This document shows positions 1-9,275 of a stretch of DNA of 64,000 nt, in pieces (position 1 is the first letter of the stretch; each line of letters opens with the position of its first letter). This DNA comes from Aminobacter anthyllidis (GTDB taxonomy: Bacteria > Pseudomonadota > Alphaproteobacteria > Rhizobiales > Rhizobiaceae). Position numbers and translations under genes: made by a program. The stretch spans positions 496,001 through 560,000 of the forward strand of contig NZ_JAFLWW010000001.1 in the NCBI RefSeq assembly GCF_018555685.1, read 5' to 3'. Below the pieces are notes generated by a model that was not told the DNA's origin, did no database searches, and saw nothing but the letters and a program-made list of their open reading frames with translations.

Positions 1-2208
1 ATCGACTTCTGCCAGGACCGGCGCGAAGAAGTGATCCGCTACGTCCAGGGCAAGTATGGCCGCGACCAAGTCGGCCAGATCATCACCTTCGGAACGCTGC
101 AGGCGCGCGCCGTGCTGCGCGACGTCGGCCGCGTCTTGCAGATGCCTTACGGCCAGGTCGACAAGCTGTGCAAGATGGTGCCGCAGAACCCGGCCAATCC
201 GGTGACGCTGGGCCAGGCGATCGAAGGCGAACCGCGCTTTGCCGAAGAGGCCGAGCGCGAGCCGATCGTGCAGACGCTGCTCGACATGGCGCAGAAGCTC
301 GAAGGGCTTTATCGCCACGCCTCGACGCATGCCGCCGGCATCGTCATCGGCGACCGTCCGCTTTCCGAACTCGTGCCAATGTACCGGGACCCGCGCTCGG
401 ACATGCCGGTCACCCAGTTCAATATGAAGTATGTCGAGCAGGCCGGGCTGGTGAAGTTCGACTTCCTTGGCCTCAAGACGCTGACGGTGCTGCAAAAGGC
501 GCTCGAGTTCATCAGCCGCCGTGGCGTCGACATCGACCTCGCGCTGATTCCGCTCGATGATCCGCTGACCTACGCCATGCTGTCGCGCGGCGAGACCGTC
601 GGCATATTCCAGGTTGAAAGTGCCGGCATGCGCAAGGCGCTGATCGGCATGAAGCCCGACCGCATCGAAGACATCATCGCCCTGGTGGCGCTCTATCGTC
701 CCGGCCCGATGGAGAACATCCCGACCTACAACGCCCGCAAGCATGGCGAAGAAGAGATCGAGTCGATCCATCCCAAGATCGACTACCTGGTGAAGGAGAC
801 CCAAGGGGTCATCGTCTACCAGGAACAGGTCATGCAGATCGCCCAGGTGCTGTCCGGCTACTCGCTTGGCGAAGCCGATCTGCTGCGCCGCGCCATGGGC
901 AAGAAGATCCGCGCCGAGATGGACAAGCAGCGCGAGCGCTTCGTCACCGGTGCCGTGGATGGCGGTGTGGCCAAGCCGCAGGCCAACTTCATCTTCGACC
1001 TTCTGGCCAAGTTCGCCGACTACGGCTTCAACAAGTCGCACGCCGCAGCCTACGCCATCGTTTCCTACCAGACGGCCTATCTCAAGGCGCATTACCCGGT
1101 CGAGTTCCTCGCCGCCTCGATGACCTACGATATGTCCAACACCGACAAGCTCAACGACTTCCGCCAGGACGCCATGCGCCTCGGCATCGATGTCGTGCCG
1201 CCATCGGTCATGACAAGCTTCCGCGACTTCGAGGTTGGCGAAAAGAAGATCTTCTACTCCCTCGCCGCCATCAAGGGCGTGGGTGAGGCGGCGGTGCAGC
1301 ACATCGTCGCCAAGCGTGCCGAAAAGCCGTTTGCCAGCCTTGCCGACTTCTGCGAGCGCATCGACCCGAAACTGGTCGGCAAGCGTGTCTTCGAAAGCCT
1401 GATCATGGCTGGCGCGCTCGATTGTTTCGGTCATGAGCGTGCGGCGATGATGGCCGGAATGGAACGCATGATGGGCCTTGCGTCACGCGCCCACGAAAAC
1501 GCCACCCTTGGCCAGTCCGACATCTTCGGCAGCGCGGCTTCGGGGCAGGCGCCGTCGCTGCATTTGCCTGTCGCCGATGCGTGGCTTCCAGCGGATCGCC
1601 TGCATCGCGAGTTCCAGGTCGTCGGTTTCTACCTCTCGGCGCATCCGCTCGATGAATACAAGGCAGCGCTTGAAAAGATGCGCGTCCAGAACTGGGCCGA
1701 TTTCGCCGCTGCCGTGAAGCGTGGCGCGACCGCTGGCCGGTTGGCGGGCACCGTGACGACCAAGCAGGAGCGCAAGACCAAGACCGGCAACAAGATGGGC
1801 ATTGTTCAGTTTTCGGATGTCTCGGGCCAATATGAAGCGGTGATGTTCTCCGAAACGCTGGCGCAGTATCGCGACCTCTGCGAGCCCGGCAAGTCGGTGG
1901 TCGTCACCGTTGCCGCGGAAGACCGCCCGGAAGGCGTCAACCTGCGCATCCAGACGGTGCAGTCGCTGGAGGACGAAGCGAGCCGGGTGCAAAAGACGCT
2001 GCGCATCTTCGTACGCGACGCGGCACCGCTCAACATGCTGTCCAACCAGCTGACAGTGCGCGGCGAGGGCGAGGTCAGCTTCATCGTTCTCAAGGGCGAG
2101 GCGCAAGGGGAGATCGAGATCGAGCTTCCCAATCGCTATCGCATCACGCCGTCGATCGCCTCGGCCATGCGCGCCGTGCCGGGAGTGGTGGAGGTCGAAC
2201 TTGTCTAG
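1..2208 (+). CDS. dnaE: DNA polymerase III alpha subunit, C-terminal part (5' end cut by window)
   Basis: Catalytic subunit of the replicative polymerase. The frame is open from base 1 and gives about 735 residues of a protein usually near 1150-1170, so the PHP domain and start lie outside the window. It opens at IDFCQDRREE; its Asp matches the second Asp of the catalytic pair in PDFDxDFC of the C-family palm. The third catalytic Asp is at nt 460-462 in LVKFDFLGLKTL. The fingers, the tandem helix-hairpin-helix region and the C-terminal OB fold (around TAGRLAGTVTTKQERKTKTG) follow. No frameshift is seen. The TAG stop overlaps the convergent sigma-factor stop by four bases. Confidence 0.97.
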   Translation: MDFCQDRREEVIRYVQGKYGRDQVGQIITFGTLQARAVLRDVGRVLQMPYGQVDKLCKMVPQNPANPVTLGQAIEGEPRFAEEAEREPIVQTLLDMAQKLEGLYRHASTHAAGIVIGDRPLSELVPMYRDPRSDMPVTQFNMKYVEQAGLVKFDFLGLKTLTVLQKALEFISRRGVDIDLALIPLDDPLTYAMLSRGETVGIFQVESAGMRKALIGMKPDRIEDIIALVALYRPGPMENIPTYNARKHGEEEIESIHPKIDYLVKETQGVIVYQEQVMQIAQVLSGYSLGEADLLRRAMGKKIRAEMDKQRERFVTGAVDGGVAKPQANFIFDLLAKFADYGFNKSHAAAYAIVSYQTAYLKAHYPVEFLAASMTYDMSNTDKLNDFRQDAMRLGIDVVPPSVMTSFRDFEVGEKKIFYSLAAIKGVGEAAVQHIVAKRAEKPFASLADFCERIDPKLVGKRVFESLIMAGALDCFGHERAAMMAGMERMMGLASRAHENATLGQSDIFGSAASGQAPSLHLPVADAWLPADRLHREFQVVGFYLSAHPLDEYKAALEKMRVQNWADFAAAVKRGATAGRLAGTVTTKQERKTKTGNKMGIVQFSDVSGQYEAVMFSETLAQYRDLCEPGKSVVVTVAAEDRPEGVNLRIQTVQSLEDEASRVQKTLRIFVRDAAPLNMLSNQLTVRGEGEVSFIVLKGEAQGEIEIELPNRYRITPSIASAMRAVPGVVEVELV

Positions 2209-3536
2209 GCCAGGCGCTGTTCGTCACACGATTGCGCCCGCTGGAGCAGAAGGGCCCGCTCGCGATCGTTCTGGGTGAGCGACGCGGCGCGCTTGAATTC
2301 GGCGCCGGCTTCAATGAGGCGGCCAAGCTTCATCAGCAGGTCAGCCCGCACGGCGGGCAGCAAGTGATAGCCGCGCAGCGCCACATCGCTTGCCAGCTGG
2401 TCGGCTAGCTCAAGCCCTGCCGCTGGACCGAAGGCCATGGCAATCGCGACAGCGCGGTTGAGCTCGACGACCGGCGAGGGGATCCGCGCCGCCAGTGCCG
2501 CATAAAGCGCTGCGATGCGTACCCATTCGGTCTCTTCAGGGGTTCGGGCACGCGCGTGGCAAGCAGCGATTGTAGCCTGGAGTGTGTAGGGCCCAGCTCT
2601 AGCCGAAAGCTTTTCGGCGCGGGCAAGAGCGGCAAGCCCACGCTTGATGAGCAGCCGGTCCCAGCGCGCGCGGTTCTGGTCGAGCAACAGCACCGGCATG
2701 CCGGCCGCGTCGATGCGAGCGGCAAGGCGCGACGCCTGCAGCTCCATCAACGAAACGAGGCCGTGCACCTCGGACTCACTCGGGGCAAGGCCTGCCAGGA
2801 TACGCCCCAGCCGTAGCGCCTCATTGCAGAGTTGGGGCCGCATCCAGTCTTCGCCCTTGGTGGCGGAATAGCCTTCGTTGAAGACGAGGTAGAGAATTTC
2901 GAGCACCGACGACAGGCGTTCGGTACGCTCGGTGCCTTGTGGACGCTCGAAAGCGAGCTGGGCCTCAGCAAGGCTGCGCTTGGCGCGGACGATACGCTGC
3001 GCCATGGCCTGTTCGGAAACGAGAAATGCGCGTGCGATTTCTTCCGTCGTCAGTCCGCCGACCAGTCGAAGCGTCAGCGCCACGCGTGCCTCGGGCGGCA
3101 GCACAGGATGACAAGCGATGAACATCAGGTCGAGCATTTCGTCGCCGATGTCGTCGTCGAGGTCCGGAAGCCCGACCATGCTTTCCGCTTCGACACCAAG
3201 CAGTGCGATCTTGCCCTCTGCCATCTTGGCACGGCGAAAATGATCGACAGCGCGCCGCTTGGCGGCGGCGATCAGCCAGGCGCCGGGCTTGTCGGGAACG
3301 CCTGTGTCAGGCCAGTGCCTGAGGGCGGCAATGAGCGCGTCCTGCGCGAATTCCTCCGCCAGCCCGACGTCGCGCGCGAAGCGGGTCAACACGGCGATGA
3401 TCCTGGCGCGCTCTATCCGGAAGACGGTCTCGATGGCGCGATGCGTTTCGCGGCTTTTCACCAGCCCGATCACATCACCATCGTCCCGGGCCGGCAAGGG
3501 TGGCCCGGGTTGATGGCGCCTGCCTGCTGCGTTCAT
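2205..3536 (-). CDS. ECF42-type RNA polymerase sigma factor with long C-terminal extension
   Basis: Predicted extracytoplasmic-function sigma factor of 443 aa, far longer than a minimal ECF (about 180-200 aa). Sigma region 2 lies at about residues 35-105 (RFARDVGLAEEFAQDALIAA, then AWLIAAAKRRAVDHFRR). Region 4 lies at about 150-190 (LTTEEIARAFLVSEQAMAQR). The remaining 250 residues are helical and TPR-like, as in the ECF42 (DUF6596) group. ECF42 members are known to sit beside DGPF-domain genes, as here: the ATG directly follows the stop of the upstream DGPF gene with no gap, which implies translational coupling. No anti-sigma gene is visible; in this group the C-terminal extension is thought to control activity. 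Confidence 0.9.
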   Translation of the reverse strand: MNAAGRRHQPGPPLPARDDGDVIGLVKSRETHRAIETVFRIERARIIAVLTRFARDVGLAEEFAQDALIAALRHWPDTGVPDKPGAWLIAAAKRRAVDHFRRAKMAEGKIALLGVEAESMVGLPDLDDDIGDEMLDLMFIACHPVLPPEARVALTLRLVGGLTTEEIARAFLVSEQAMAQRIVRAKRSLAEAQLAFERPQGTERTERLSSVLEILYLVFNEGYSATKGEDWMRPQLCNEALRLGRILAGLAPSESEVHGLVSLMELQASRLAARIDAAGMPVLLLDQNRARWDRLLIKRGLAALARAEKLSARAGPYTLQATIAACHARARTPEETEWVRIAALYAALAARIPSPVVELNRAVAIAMAFGPAAGLELADQLASDVALRGYHLLPAVRADLLMKLGRLIEAGAEFKRAASLTQNDRERALLLQRAQSCDEQRLA

Positions 3537-3947
3537 CTACTTGCTCGTCGCCACGCCTATCTCACGAAAACGCTCGATGGCTTCGCTCTCGCCAAAATCC
3601 TCCAGTTCGTACATCTGCCGGATTTCGATCTCGCCGTCGTCGATCTGGGGGTTGGGGAAGCGATTGGCCCATTCGATGGCCTCCTCGCGCGTCTTGACCT
3701 GGATGATGGTGTAGCCGGCGATCAGTTCCTTGGTCTCGGTGAAGGGGCCATCGACGATCTTCTTCTTGCCGCCCGACCAGGTGATCCGCCAGCCTTTCGA
3801 TGTCGGATGCAGGCCGTTGCCGTCGAGCAGCACGCCGGCTTTGGCCAATTCCTCGTGATAGTCGGCCATGGCGGTCAACATCTCTTGTGGCGGCATGGCG
3901 CCGGCTTCCGAATCCTTGCTGGCTTTGACCACGATCATGAAACGCAT
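3537..3947 (-). CDS. YCII-related DGPF-domain protein
   Basis: Small protein of 136 aa in the YCII-like alpha/beta barrel family, with the signature DGPF in KKIVDGPFTETKELIAGY. The chosen start, MRFMIVVKAS at 3947, follows a GGAGAC Shine-Dalgarno; an upstream in-frame codon at 3980 lacks one. The stop codon abuts the start of the ECF42 sigma gene. DGPF proteins are the standard genomic partners, and probably the targets or co-factors, of ECF42 sigma factors. Their biochemical activity is not settled, and no catalytic residue set can be claimed from sequence. Confidence 0.9.
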   Translation of the reverse strand: MRFMIVVKASKDSEAGAMPPQEMLTAMADYHEELAKAGVLLDGNGLHPTSKGWRITWSGGKKKIVDGPFTETKELIAGYTIIQVKTREEAIEWANRFPNPQIDDGEIEIRQMYELEDFGESEAIERFREIGVATSK

Positions 3948-4129
3948 CTTCGTCTCCCAGATTGCGAGGCCGGCAACCACTGCCTGACCTTCGATCTGCC
4001 AACACGACGAGTGGAGAACAGTGGAATCGACACGTCAAAGATTTTTCTCGACTCGAATGGCGGTACGTTGTCGCCAGCAACCCCTGCTGGTACTTTAGAG
4101 TTTGCTCGCGCGCCAATCAGGGCATCGTC

Positions 4130-5140
4130 ATGGACGAGAAAGCCGCCGTCGCAGACCTCATGCAGATGGTGAATGGGTACCAGGTGTCCCAGGCAATCTG
4201 CGTGGCCACAACGCTTGGCATAGCCGACCACCTCGCGGACGGTGCGCGCTCGAGCGACGAGCTTGCTCTGGCGGCCGACGCACATCCGCAATCGCTTTAC
4301 CGGTTGTTGCGCGCCCTGGCCTCGGTCGGTGTGCTGCATGAAGGTGAGGCGCGCCAATTTTCACTCACCGCGCTCGGTGCCGGCCTGCGCTCCGATGCCG
4401 AGCATTCCGTCGCTCCTTGGGCCCGGATGGTTGGACGCGCCTATTACCGCGACGCCTGGGGCGAACTGCTCCACAGCGTGCGCACGGGAGAGAATGCGTT
4501 TGCCCATGCCCACGGGACGGGTGTCTGGCAGTATCGCCTCGACCATCCCGAGGAGTCGTTGATCTTCGATCGGGCAATGTCGTCCTTCGTGCCTGTGGTG
4601 GCCGCGGCGGTGCTTGCCGCCTATGACTTTGGCAGGTTCGACGTCGTGATGGATGTCGGAGGCGGCCAAGGGGCGCTTTTGGCGGCGATCCTGGCTCGCA
4701 ATCCGTCACAGCGCGGCATCCTGTTCGACCAGCCGCTGGTTGTCGAAGGAGCGGGGGCCGTGCTCCAGGCAGCGTCTGTGGCCGATCGCTGCCGTGTGGT
4801 CGGCGGAGACTTCTTCGCCGCGCTGCCAGATGGTGCCGACGCGCATGTGATGAAATGGATATTGCACGACTGGGATGACGAGCGCTCGATTGCCGTGCTG
4901 AAAAGCTGCCGCCGCGCCATCAGGCCTGACGGCACGTTGGTCGTGCTCGAGGCGGTTTTGGCGCCGCCCAACGAGGGCGCACGCGCCAAGTTCGCCGATC
5001 TCAACATGCTGGCGGTGCCCGGCGGGCAGGAAAGGACCAAAGATGAGTTCGCCAAGCTCTTCGCCGCATCTGGCTTCAGGTTGACAAGAGTGATCGATGC
5101 CGGCCCGCGCATCAGTATCATAGAAGGCGAGCCGACCTGA
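4130..5140 (+). CDS. SAM-dependent O-methyltransferase (Methyltransf_2 / acetylserotonin OMT-like)
   Basis: Protein of 336 aa with an N-terminal winged-helix dimerisation domain (about 1-100; LADGARSSDELALAADAHPQ) and a C-terminal Rossmann methyltransferase domain. Visible motifs are SAM motif I DVGGGQGALLAAIL and the family hallmark MKWILHDWDDE, whose His (about H246) is the general base in plant-type and polyketide O-methyltransferases. The ATG at 4130 is the first Met giving the canonical N terminus; longer in-frame extension is low-complexity. It is divergent from the DGPF-sigma pair, so it may share that promoter region. The substrate cannot be read from sequence. Confidence 0.85.
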   Translation: MDEKAAVADLMQMVNGYQVSQAICVATTLGIADHLADGARSSDELALAADAHPQSLYRLLRALASVGVLHEGEARQFSLTALGAGLRSDAEHSVAPWARMVGRAYYRDAWGELLHSVRTGENAFAHAHGTGVWQYRLDHPEESLIFDRAMSSFVPVVAAAVLAAYDFGRFDVVMDVGGGQGALLAAILARNPSQRGILFDQPLVVEGAGAVLQAASVADRCRVVGGDFFAALPDGADAHVMKWILHDWDDERSIAVLKSCRRAIRPDGTLVVLEAVLAPPNEGARAKFADLNMLAVPGGQERTKDEFAKLFAASGFRLTRVIDAGPRISIIEGEPT

Positions 5141-5244
5141 CGCCTGCAAATATTTCGAGCCTGGACGGCAGTACGCGGCTTGGCTTGACTTGGCATCGAT
5201 AAGAATAAATCCTGCCCTCAGCGGAAGCGAGGCTGGCGGTCAAT

Positions 5245-6198
5245 ATGAAGGCCATGTTGCGAGGTGTCTGCGTTACGGCTGTGCTTTTCGGAGGTATCCT
5301 CCAGGCACATGCCGCCGATCTGGTTGTGGCCATGCCCAATTGGCCATCCGGCCAGGCATCGGCCAACATCATCAAGGTCGCGCTCGAGAAATCACTCAAG
5401 ATCGATGTCGAGGTCGAGGAAATGGGGACCTTGATCGCCTTCACCGGCCTGGATTCAGGCAAGGTCGATGTCCACCCCGAAGTCTGGCGGCCGAATCTCG
5501 ACTCGGTTGTCCAGAAATACGTGACCGAGCGCGGCACCGTTCACCTGAGCCCACGCAGCGTATCGGCGACGCAAGGGCTGTGCGTCACCCAAAAGACCTA
5601 TGACGACTATGGCATTCACGACGTCGCCGACCTGAAGGACCCGGCCAAGACCAAGGCGTTTGACACCGACGGCGATGGCAAGGGCGAGATCTGGATCGGC
5701 GCCCAGGGCTGGTCGTCCACCGACATCGAGCGCATTCGCGCCAAGAGCTACGGTTATGCCGCAACGATGACGCTGCTCGAAATGCCGGAGGAAGTCGGCA
5801 TGTCGGCGGTGGATGCCGCAGTGGCAACCGACAAGCCGATCGTCTTTTACTGCTACAGCCCGCATCACGTGTTCGAACTGCATCGGATCAAGCAGCTGAG
5901 CGAGCCGGCCTTCGACGGTGCAAAGTGGAACGTGGTCTTGCCGGCGGACGATCCGATGTGGCTGTCGAAGTCTGATGCGCCCGTCGCCTGGAAACCGTCG
6001 AGTTTCAGCGTCGCTTATGCAACCTCCTTGTCCAAGCGTCTGCCGCAAGTGGCCAAATTTCTCGACAACATCGATTTCAGTGCCGACGAAGTAACGGCCA
6101 TGAGCTACGCGCTTGAGGTCGAAAGGCAGGATCCGGCGACGTTTGCGGAGCAATGGGTGGCGAGCCACGAAGATCGCGTGAAGGCTTGGATGAAGTGA
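5245..6198 (+). CDS. Glycine betaine/choline-type ABC transporter substrate-binding protein (orphan)
   Basis: Secreted periplasmic binding protein of 317 aa, ProX/OpuAC family. The signal peptide is residues 1-23 (cleavage near QAHAAD). The mature N terminus LVVAMPNWPSGQASANIIK matches the ProX-type fold, and DSGKVDVHPEVWRPNLD and FYCYSPHHVF are typical ligand-pocket stretches. Aromatic residues (Trp33, Trp81, Tyr and Trp further on) could form the quaternary-ammonium cage. No ATPase or permease gene lies beside it, so it must pair with a transporter elsewhere or act alone. The start lacks a strong Shine-Dalgarno; ATG 5254 is an alternative. Confidence 0.87.
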   Translation: MKAMLRGVCVTAVLFGGILQAHAADLVVAMPNWPSGQASANIIKVALEKSLKIDVEVEEMGTLIAFTGLDSGKVDVHPEVWRPNLDSVVQKYVTERGTVHLSPRSVSATQGLCVTQKTYDDYGIHDVADLKDPAKTKAFDTDGDGKGEIWIGAQGWSSTDIERIRAKSYGYAATMTLLEMPEEVGMSAVDAAVATDKPIVFYCYSPHHVFELHRIKQLSEPAFDGAKWNVVLPADDPMWLSKSDAPVAWKPSSFSVAYATSLSKRLPQVAKFLDNIDFSADEVTAMSYALEVERQDPATFAEQWVASHEDRVKAWMK

Positions 6199-6229
6199 TG
6201 CCCACGAGGGCTAGAGAGGGGTAGTGCGC

Positions 6230-6910
6230 ATGGCAGGGACGGCGCGTCCACGCAGACGGCTCGGTTGGGTTGCGTTCCTTTTCATGGCTGCGGGGCTCGG
6301 AGCGGCACTGGCGCAGACCGGCTCGACAACGCAGATCTTCGATCCCAAGACGCATAAATGGATCAACTACGATCGCAAGAAGGCGCGCCAGTATTATGCC
6401 GCCCACGGCCAGGTGCCAGACGCGTTCCGCCGCCAGATCGTGACGTTCCGCACCGCTGAAAAGCCTGGAACCATCATCATCGACGGTAACCAGCACTTCC
6501 TCTATCTCGTCTTGCCCGGGCTCAAGGCCGTGCGCTACGGCATCGGCGTCGGCCGCGACGGTTTTGGCTGGGCTGGCATCGTGCGTGTCGGGCGCATGGC
6601 GGAATGGCCGACCTGGACGCCGCCGGCCGAGATGGTGGCACGCGATCCCAACGCCGCCAAATTTGCTGGCGGCATGCCCGGCGGTCCCGACAATCCCCTC
6701 GGCGCGCGTGCGCTTTATCTCTACCAGGGCGACCAGGACACGATCTATCGCATCCATGGCACGCCTGAACCGTGGACGATCGGCCTCGACGTGTCATCGG
6801 GCTGCATACGGATGAACAATGACGACATCGTCGACCTGCATTCGCAGGTCCAGGTTGGCGCCAAGGTCGTGGTGCTGATGCAGGGGGCTGCGCTCTACAA
6901 GGGGGTATGA
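6230..6910 (+). CDS. L,D-transpeptidase (YkuD family), exported
   Basis: Cell-wall enzyme of 226 aa that would form 3-3 peptidoglycan crosslinks or attach lipoproteins to peptidoglycan. It has an Arg-rich N terminus and one membrane segment or signal peptide (about 11-29). The YkuD domain spans about 80-220 with the catalytic signature HGT(about H176)...SSGCIRM, nucleophile Cys192. ATG 6230 is preferred because AGAGGGG lies eight bases upstream; GTG 6224 is an alternative. The NPLGARALYLY and RIHGTPEPWTIG stretches are characteristic of the alphaproteobacterial ErfK/YbiS/YcfS/YnhG group. Confidence 0.92.
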   Translation: MAGTARPRRRLGWVAFLFMAAGLGAALAQTGSTTQIFDPKTHKWINYDRKKARQYYAAHGQVPDAFRRQIVTFRTAEKPGTIIIDGNQHFLYLVLPGLKAVRYGIGVGRDGFGWAGIVRVGRMAEWPTWTPPAEMVARDPNAAKFAGGMPGGPDNPLGARALYLYQGDQDTIYRIHGTPEPWTIGLDVSSGCIRMNNDDIVDLHSQVQVGAKVVVLMQGAALYKGV

Positions 6911-6952
6911 GCGTCGCTGCCCAAGAACAACAAACGCAACGAGGGGAAAATC

Positions 6953-7261
6953 ATGCGAACAGCTTTTCTTGCCGAAATGGGCTTGCTCACCGGCCTTGCG
7001 GTTGCCGGCTGTTCCTCGACCGCCCCCGAACCACAGAACATGGCGCGGACCACCATGCAGACCGCGCCCGCCGACCTGCAGCTGACCTGTGCCAGCGCGG
7101 CGGCAACATCCGCCGGCGTCGATGCCAACAAGGTGCTGCCGGTCGGCTCGTCGCAGCTGGACGCGACCAGGTACCAGGTCGACCTCAACGCATCTGGCCA
7201 ACGCTACACGTGCGTTGTCGACAACATGGGCAACGTGACCTCGGTTCAGAAGGCGGCGTGA
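6953..7261 (+). CDS. Small lipoprotein, function unknown
   Basis: Protein of 102 aa with a lipobox LAVAGC (acylated Cys20) after a hydrophobic stretch, so probably lipid-anchored. GAGGGG precedes the ATG. The mature part carries two further Cys (TCASAAA and YTCVVD) that could form a disulphide, and a C-terminal beta-rich segment YQVDLNASGQRYTCVVDN. It lies 42 bp after the L,D-transpeptidase and may be co-transcribed. The family is not recognised. Confidence 0.75.
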   Translation: MRTAFLAEMGLLTGLAVAGCSSTAPEPQNMARTTMQTAPADLQLTCASAAATSAGVDANKVLPVGSSQLDATRYQVDLNASGQRYTCVVDNMGNVTSVQKAA

Positions 7262-7288
7262 AAACGGGCTGAATCGTCACGTCGGAAG

Positions 7289-8617
7289 CTAATCGTCCAG
7301 CGGCTCCGGTGGATTGGCGTTGCGACCCTTGCCGAAGGTGTAGCCGGTTTCGACGGCCTTCTTGCCGAACTTGCCACGAAGAAGGTCGATGGCGCCTTCG
7401 GCTAGGGCGCGCTTGCGTGACTGGACGTCGACGAGATCTGGCGGGTCGGCGCGCTCGTCGTCCGACAGGTCGCTGACGCCGATGCCGAGCAGGCGGTATT
7501 TGGTGCCGTCGGTTTCTTTCGACAAAAGCTGCATGCCGGTCTGGAAGATACGGTCGGCAAGGCGGGTCGGATCGGCAAGCTGGCGGTTGCGTGTCCTGAT
7601 CTTGAAGTCCTGGGTCTTGAGCTTGAGCACGACGGTTCGTCCGGCGATGTTCGCTTTCTTCAACCGCGCCGAAACCTTTTCCGACAGCGCCCGCAACACC
7701 GGCACGAGTTCTGCCGATGAGGCGAGGTCGCTGTCGAAGGTGGTTTCCGCCGACACGCTCTTGGCTTCCTGGTCGGGCGAAACCTGGCGGTCGTCCTGGC
7801 CGCGCGACAGGTGGTAGAGCCGGCTGCCCATCGTGCCGTAGCGCCGCATCAGGTCGCCGCGGTCCATGCGCTGCAACTGGCCGATGCTGCGGATTCCGTC
7901 GCTTTCGAGCGTCGCGGCAAAGGCCTTGCCCACGCCCCAGATCATCGTCACCGGCTGCTGTGCCAGGAAACCGACCGCCTCTGCCTCGCCGATGACGGAA
8001 AAGCCGCGCGGCTTGCGGAAGTCTGAGGCAACCTTGGCGAGGAACTTGCAATAAGACAGGCCGGCGGAGACGGTGATGCCGATGTCTTTTTCGACAGTGG
8101 CTGCGAAGCGGGCGAGTACCAGTGCCGGCGGCAGCCCGTGCAATCGCTCGGTGCCGTCGAGGTCGAGAAAGGCCTCGTCGATCGACAGCGGCTCGACCAG
8201 CGGCGTCAGCGCCTGCATCATCGAGCGCACCTCGCGGCCGACGCGGACATATTTTTCCATGTCGGGGCTGATCACGACCGCCTCGGGACAGGCTTCCAGC
8301 GCCTTGAACATCGGCATCGCCGAGCGCACGCCATGGATGCGGGCGATGTAGCAGCAGGTCGAGACCACGCCGCGCTTGCCGCCGCCGATGATGACCGGCT
8401 TGTCCTTCAGCTCAGGATTGTCGCGCTTTTCGACTGCCGCATAAAAGGCATCGCAGTCGACATGGGCGAGATGCAGCTTGTAGAGCTCGGGATGGCGCAA
8501 CAGGCGAGGGCTGCCGCAGGCATGGCAGCGCGGTCCCGACCCACGCTGAAGGGCAAGGCAGTCGCGGCAAAAACCGTGGCTGGGATCGTTGACAGGCATC
8601 GCCTTCGCTGCGAACAT
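7289..8617 (-). CDS. dinB: Y-family DNA polymerase IV
   Basis: Translesion polymerase of 442 aa. Catalytic acidic residues are in [13 protein letters not shown] (Asp54) and [11 protein letters not shown] (Asp147, Glu148). The thumb/HhH ([12 protein letters not shown]) and little-finger domains follow. Ahead of the polymerase is an extra zinc-ribbon-like module, Cys17-x2-Cys20...Cys31-x2-Cys34, seen in rhizobial DinB paralogues but absent from E. coli DinB (351 aa). The C terminus lacks a clear QxxLF-type clamp-binding motif. The start at 8617 may be replaced by Met7. Confidence 0.95.
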   Translation of the reverse strand: MFAAKAMPVNDPSHGFCRDCLALQRGSGPRCHACGSPRLLRHPELYKLHLAHVDCDAFYAAVEKRDNPELKDKPVIIGGGKRGVVSTCCYIARIHGVRSAMPMFKALEACPEAVVISPDMEKYVRVGREVRSMMQALTPLVEPLSIDEAFLDLDGTERLHGLPPALVLARFAATVEKDIGITVSAGLSYCKFLAKVASDFRKPRGFSVIGEAEAVGFLAQQPVTMIWGVGKAFAATLESDGIRSIGQLQRMDRGDLMRRYGTMGSRLYHLSRGQDDRQVSPDQEAKSVSAETTFDSDLASSAELVPVLRALSEKVSARLKKANIAGRTVVLKLKTQDFKIRTRNRQLADPTRLADRIFQTGMQLLSKETDGTKYRLLGIGVSDLSDDERADPPDLVDVQSRKRALAEGAIDLLRGKFGKKAVETGYTFGKGRNANPPEPLDD

Positions 8618-8684
8618 AAAGAGAACAAGTGCGATTTTATGTCAGCTGCCCCGTCGGGACAAGGCTGCGCCACGGAGCCATGCC

Positions 8685-9248
8685 ATGACTGATGCCATTT
8701 CGCCGCTGACGCCGGATCTATGGCCGCATTTCGAGGATTTGTTCGGCAAGCAAGGCGCCTGCTACGGCTGCTGGTGCACCTATTTCAGGCTGCCGCCGGC
8801 GATCAGGCGGGAGAGCAACAAGGATCACATCAAGGCGCGAATCGCGGCAGGGCCGCCGCCGGGCCTGCTTGCCTTCGCAGATGGCCAGGCGATTGGCTGG
8901 ATGCAGATCGGCCCACGCGCCGACGTGGCCGAATTCAACAATGCGGGCAGGGGCTCGGCGCCGCTCGATTCGGGTGATGCCAGTGATCCTGCCGTCTGGG
9001 CGATTTCGTGCTTCTTCATCCGGAGCAAGGCGCGGGGCAAGGGACTGACACACCAGCTTGTCGATGCGGGAATCGCATTCGCGCGTCAGTCGGGTGCGCG
9101 TGTGCTTGAAGCCTGCCCGATCGACCAATCGAACGGCAAGAATCCGGTCAGCCTGTTCGTCGGCTCGACGCGGGTGTTCGAAAAAACAGGGTTCGCGCGC
9201 GCGGCCGAACGCAAGCCTGGCCGACCGCTGATGCGCCTCGAGCTTTGA
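8685..9248 (+). CDS. GNAT-family N-acetyltransferase
   Basis: Protein of 187 aa. The acetyl-CoA-binding signature is in CFFIRSKARGKGLTHQLVDA (R/Q-x-x-G-x-G/A type). A Cys-rich N-terminal stretch, GACYGCWCTYFRL, recurs in a subgroup of rhizobial and actinobacterial GNAT proteins and may be structural. The start at 8685 is preceded by GGAG; upstream in-frame Met codons overlap the dinB promoter region. The gene is divergent from dinB with only 67 bp between. Substrate unknown. Confidence 0.85.
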   Translation: MTDAISPLTPDLWPHFEDLFGKQGACYGCWCTYFRLPPAIRRESNKDHIKARIAAGPPPGLLAFADGQAIGWMQIGPRADVAEFNNAGRGSAPLDSGDASDPAVWAISCFFIRSKARGKGLTHQLVDAGIAFARQSGARVLEACPIDQSNGKNPVSLFVGSTRVFEKTGFARAAERKPGRPLMRLEL

Positions 9249-9275
9249 GGCCTTGCTGCTCCAGAGACCGCTGCG

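Noticed and set aside
2832-4172. 446-codon open frame on the plus strand
   Set aside because: Antisense to the ECF42 sigma factor and DGPF genes, both of which have strong family signatures.
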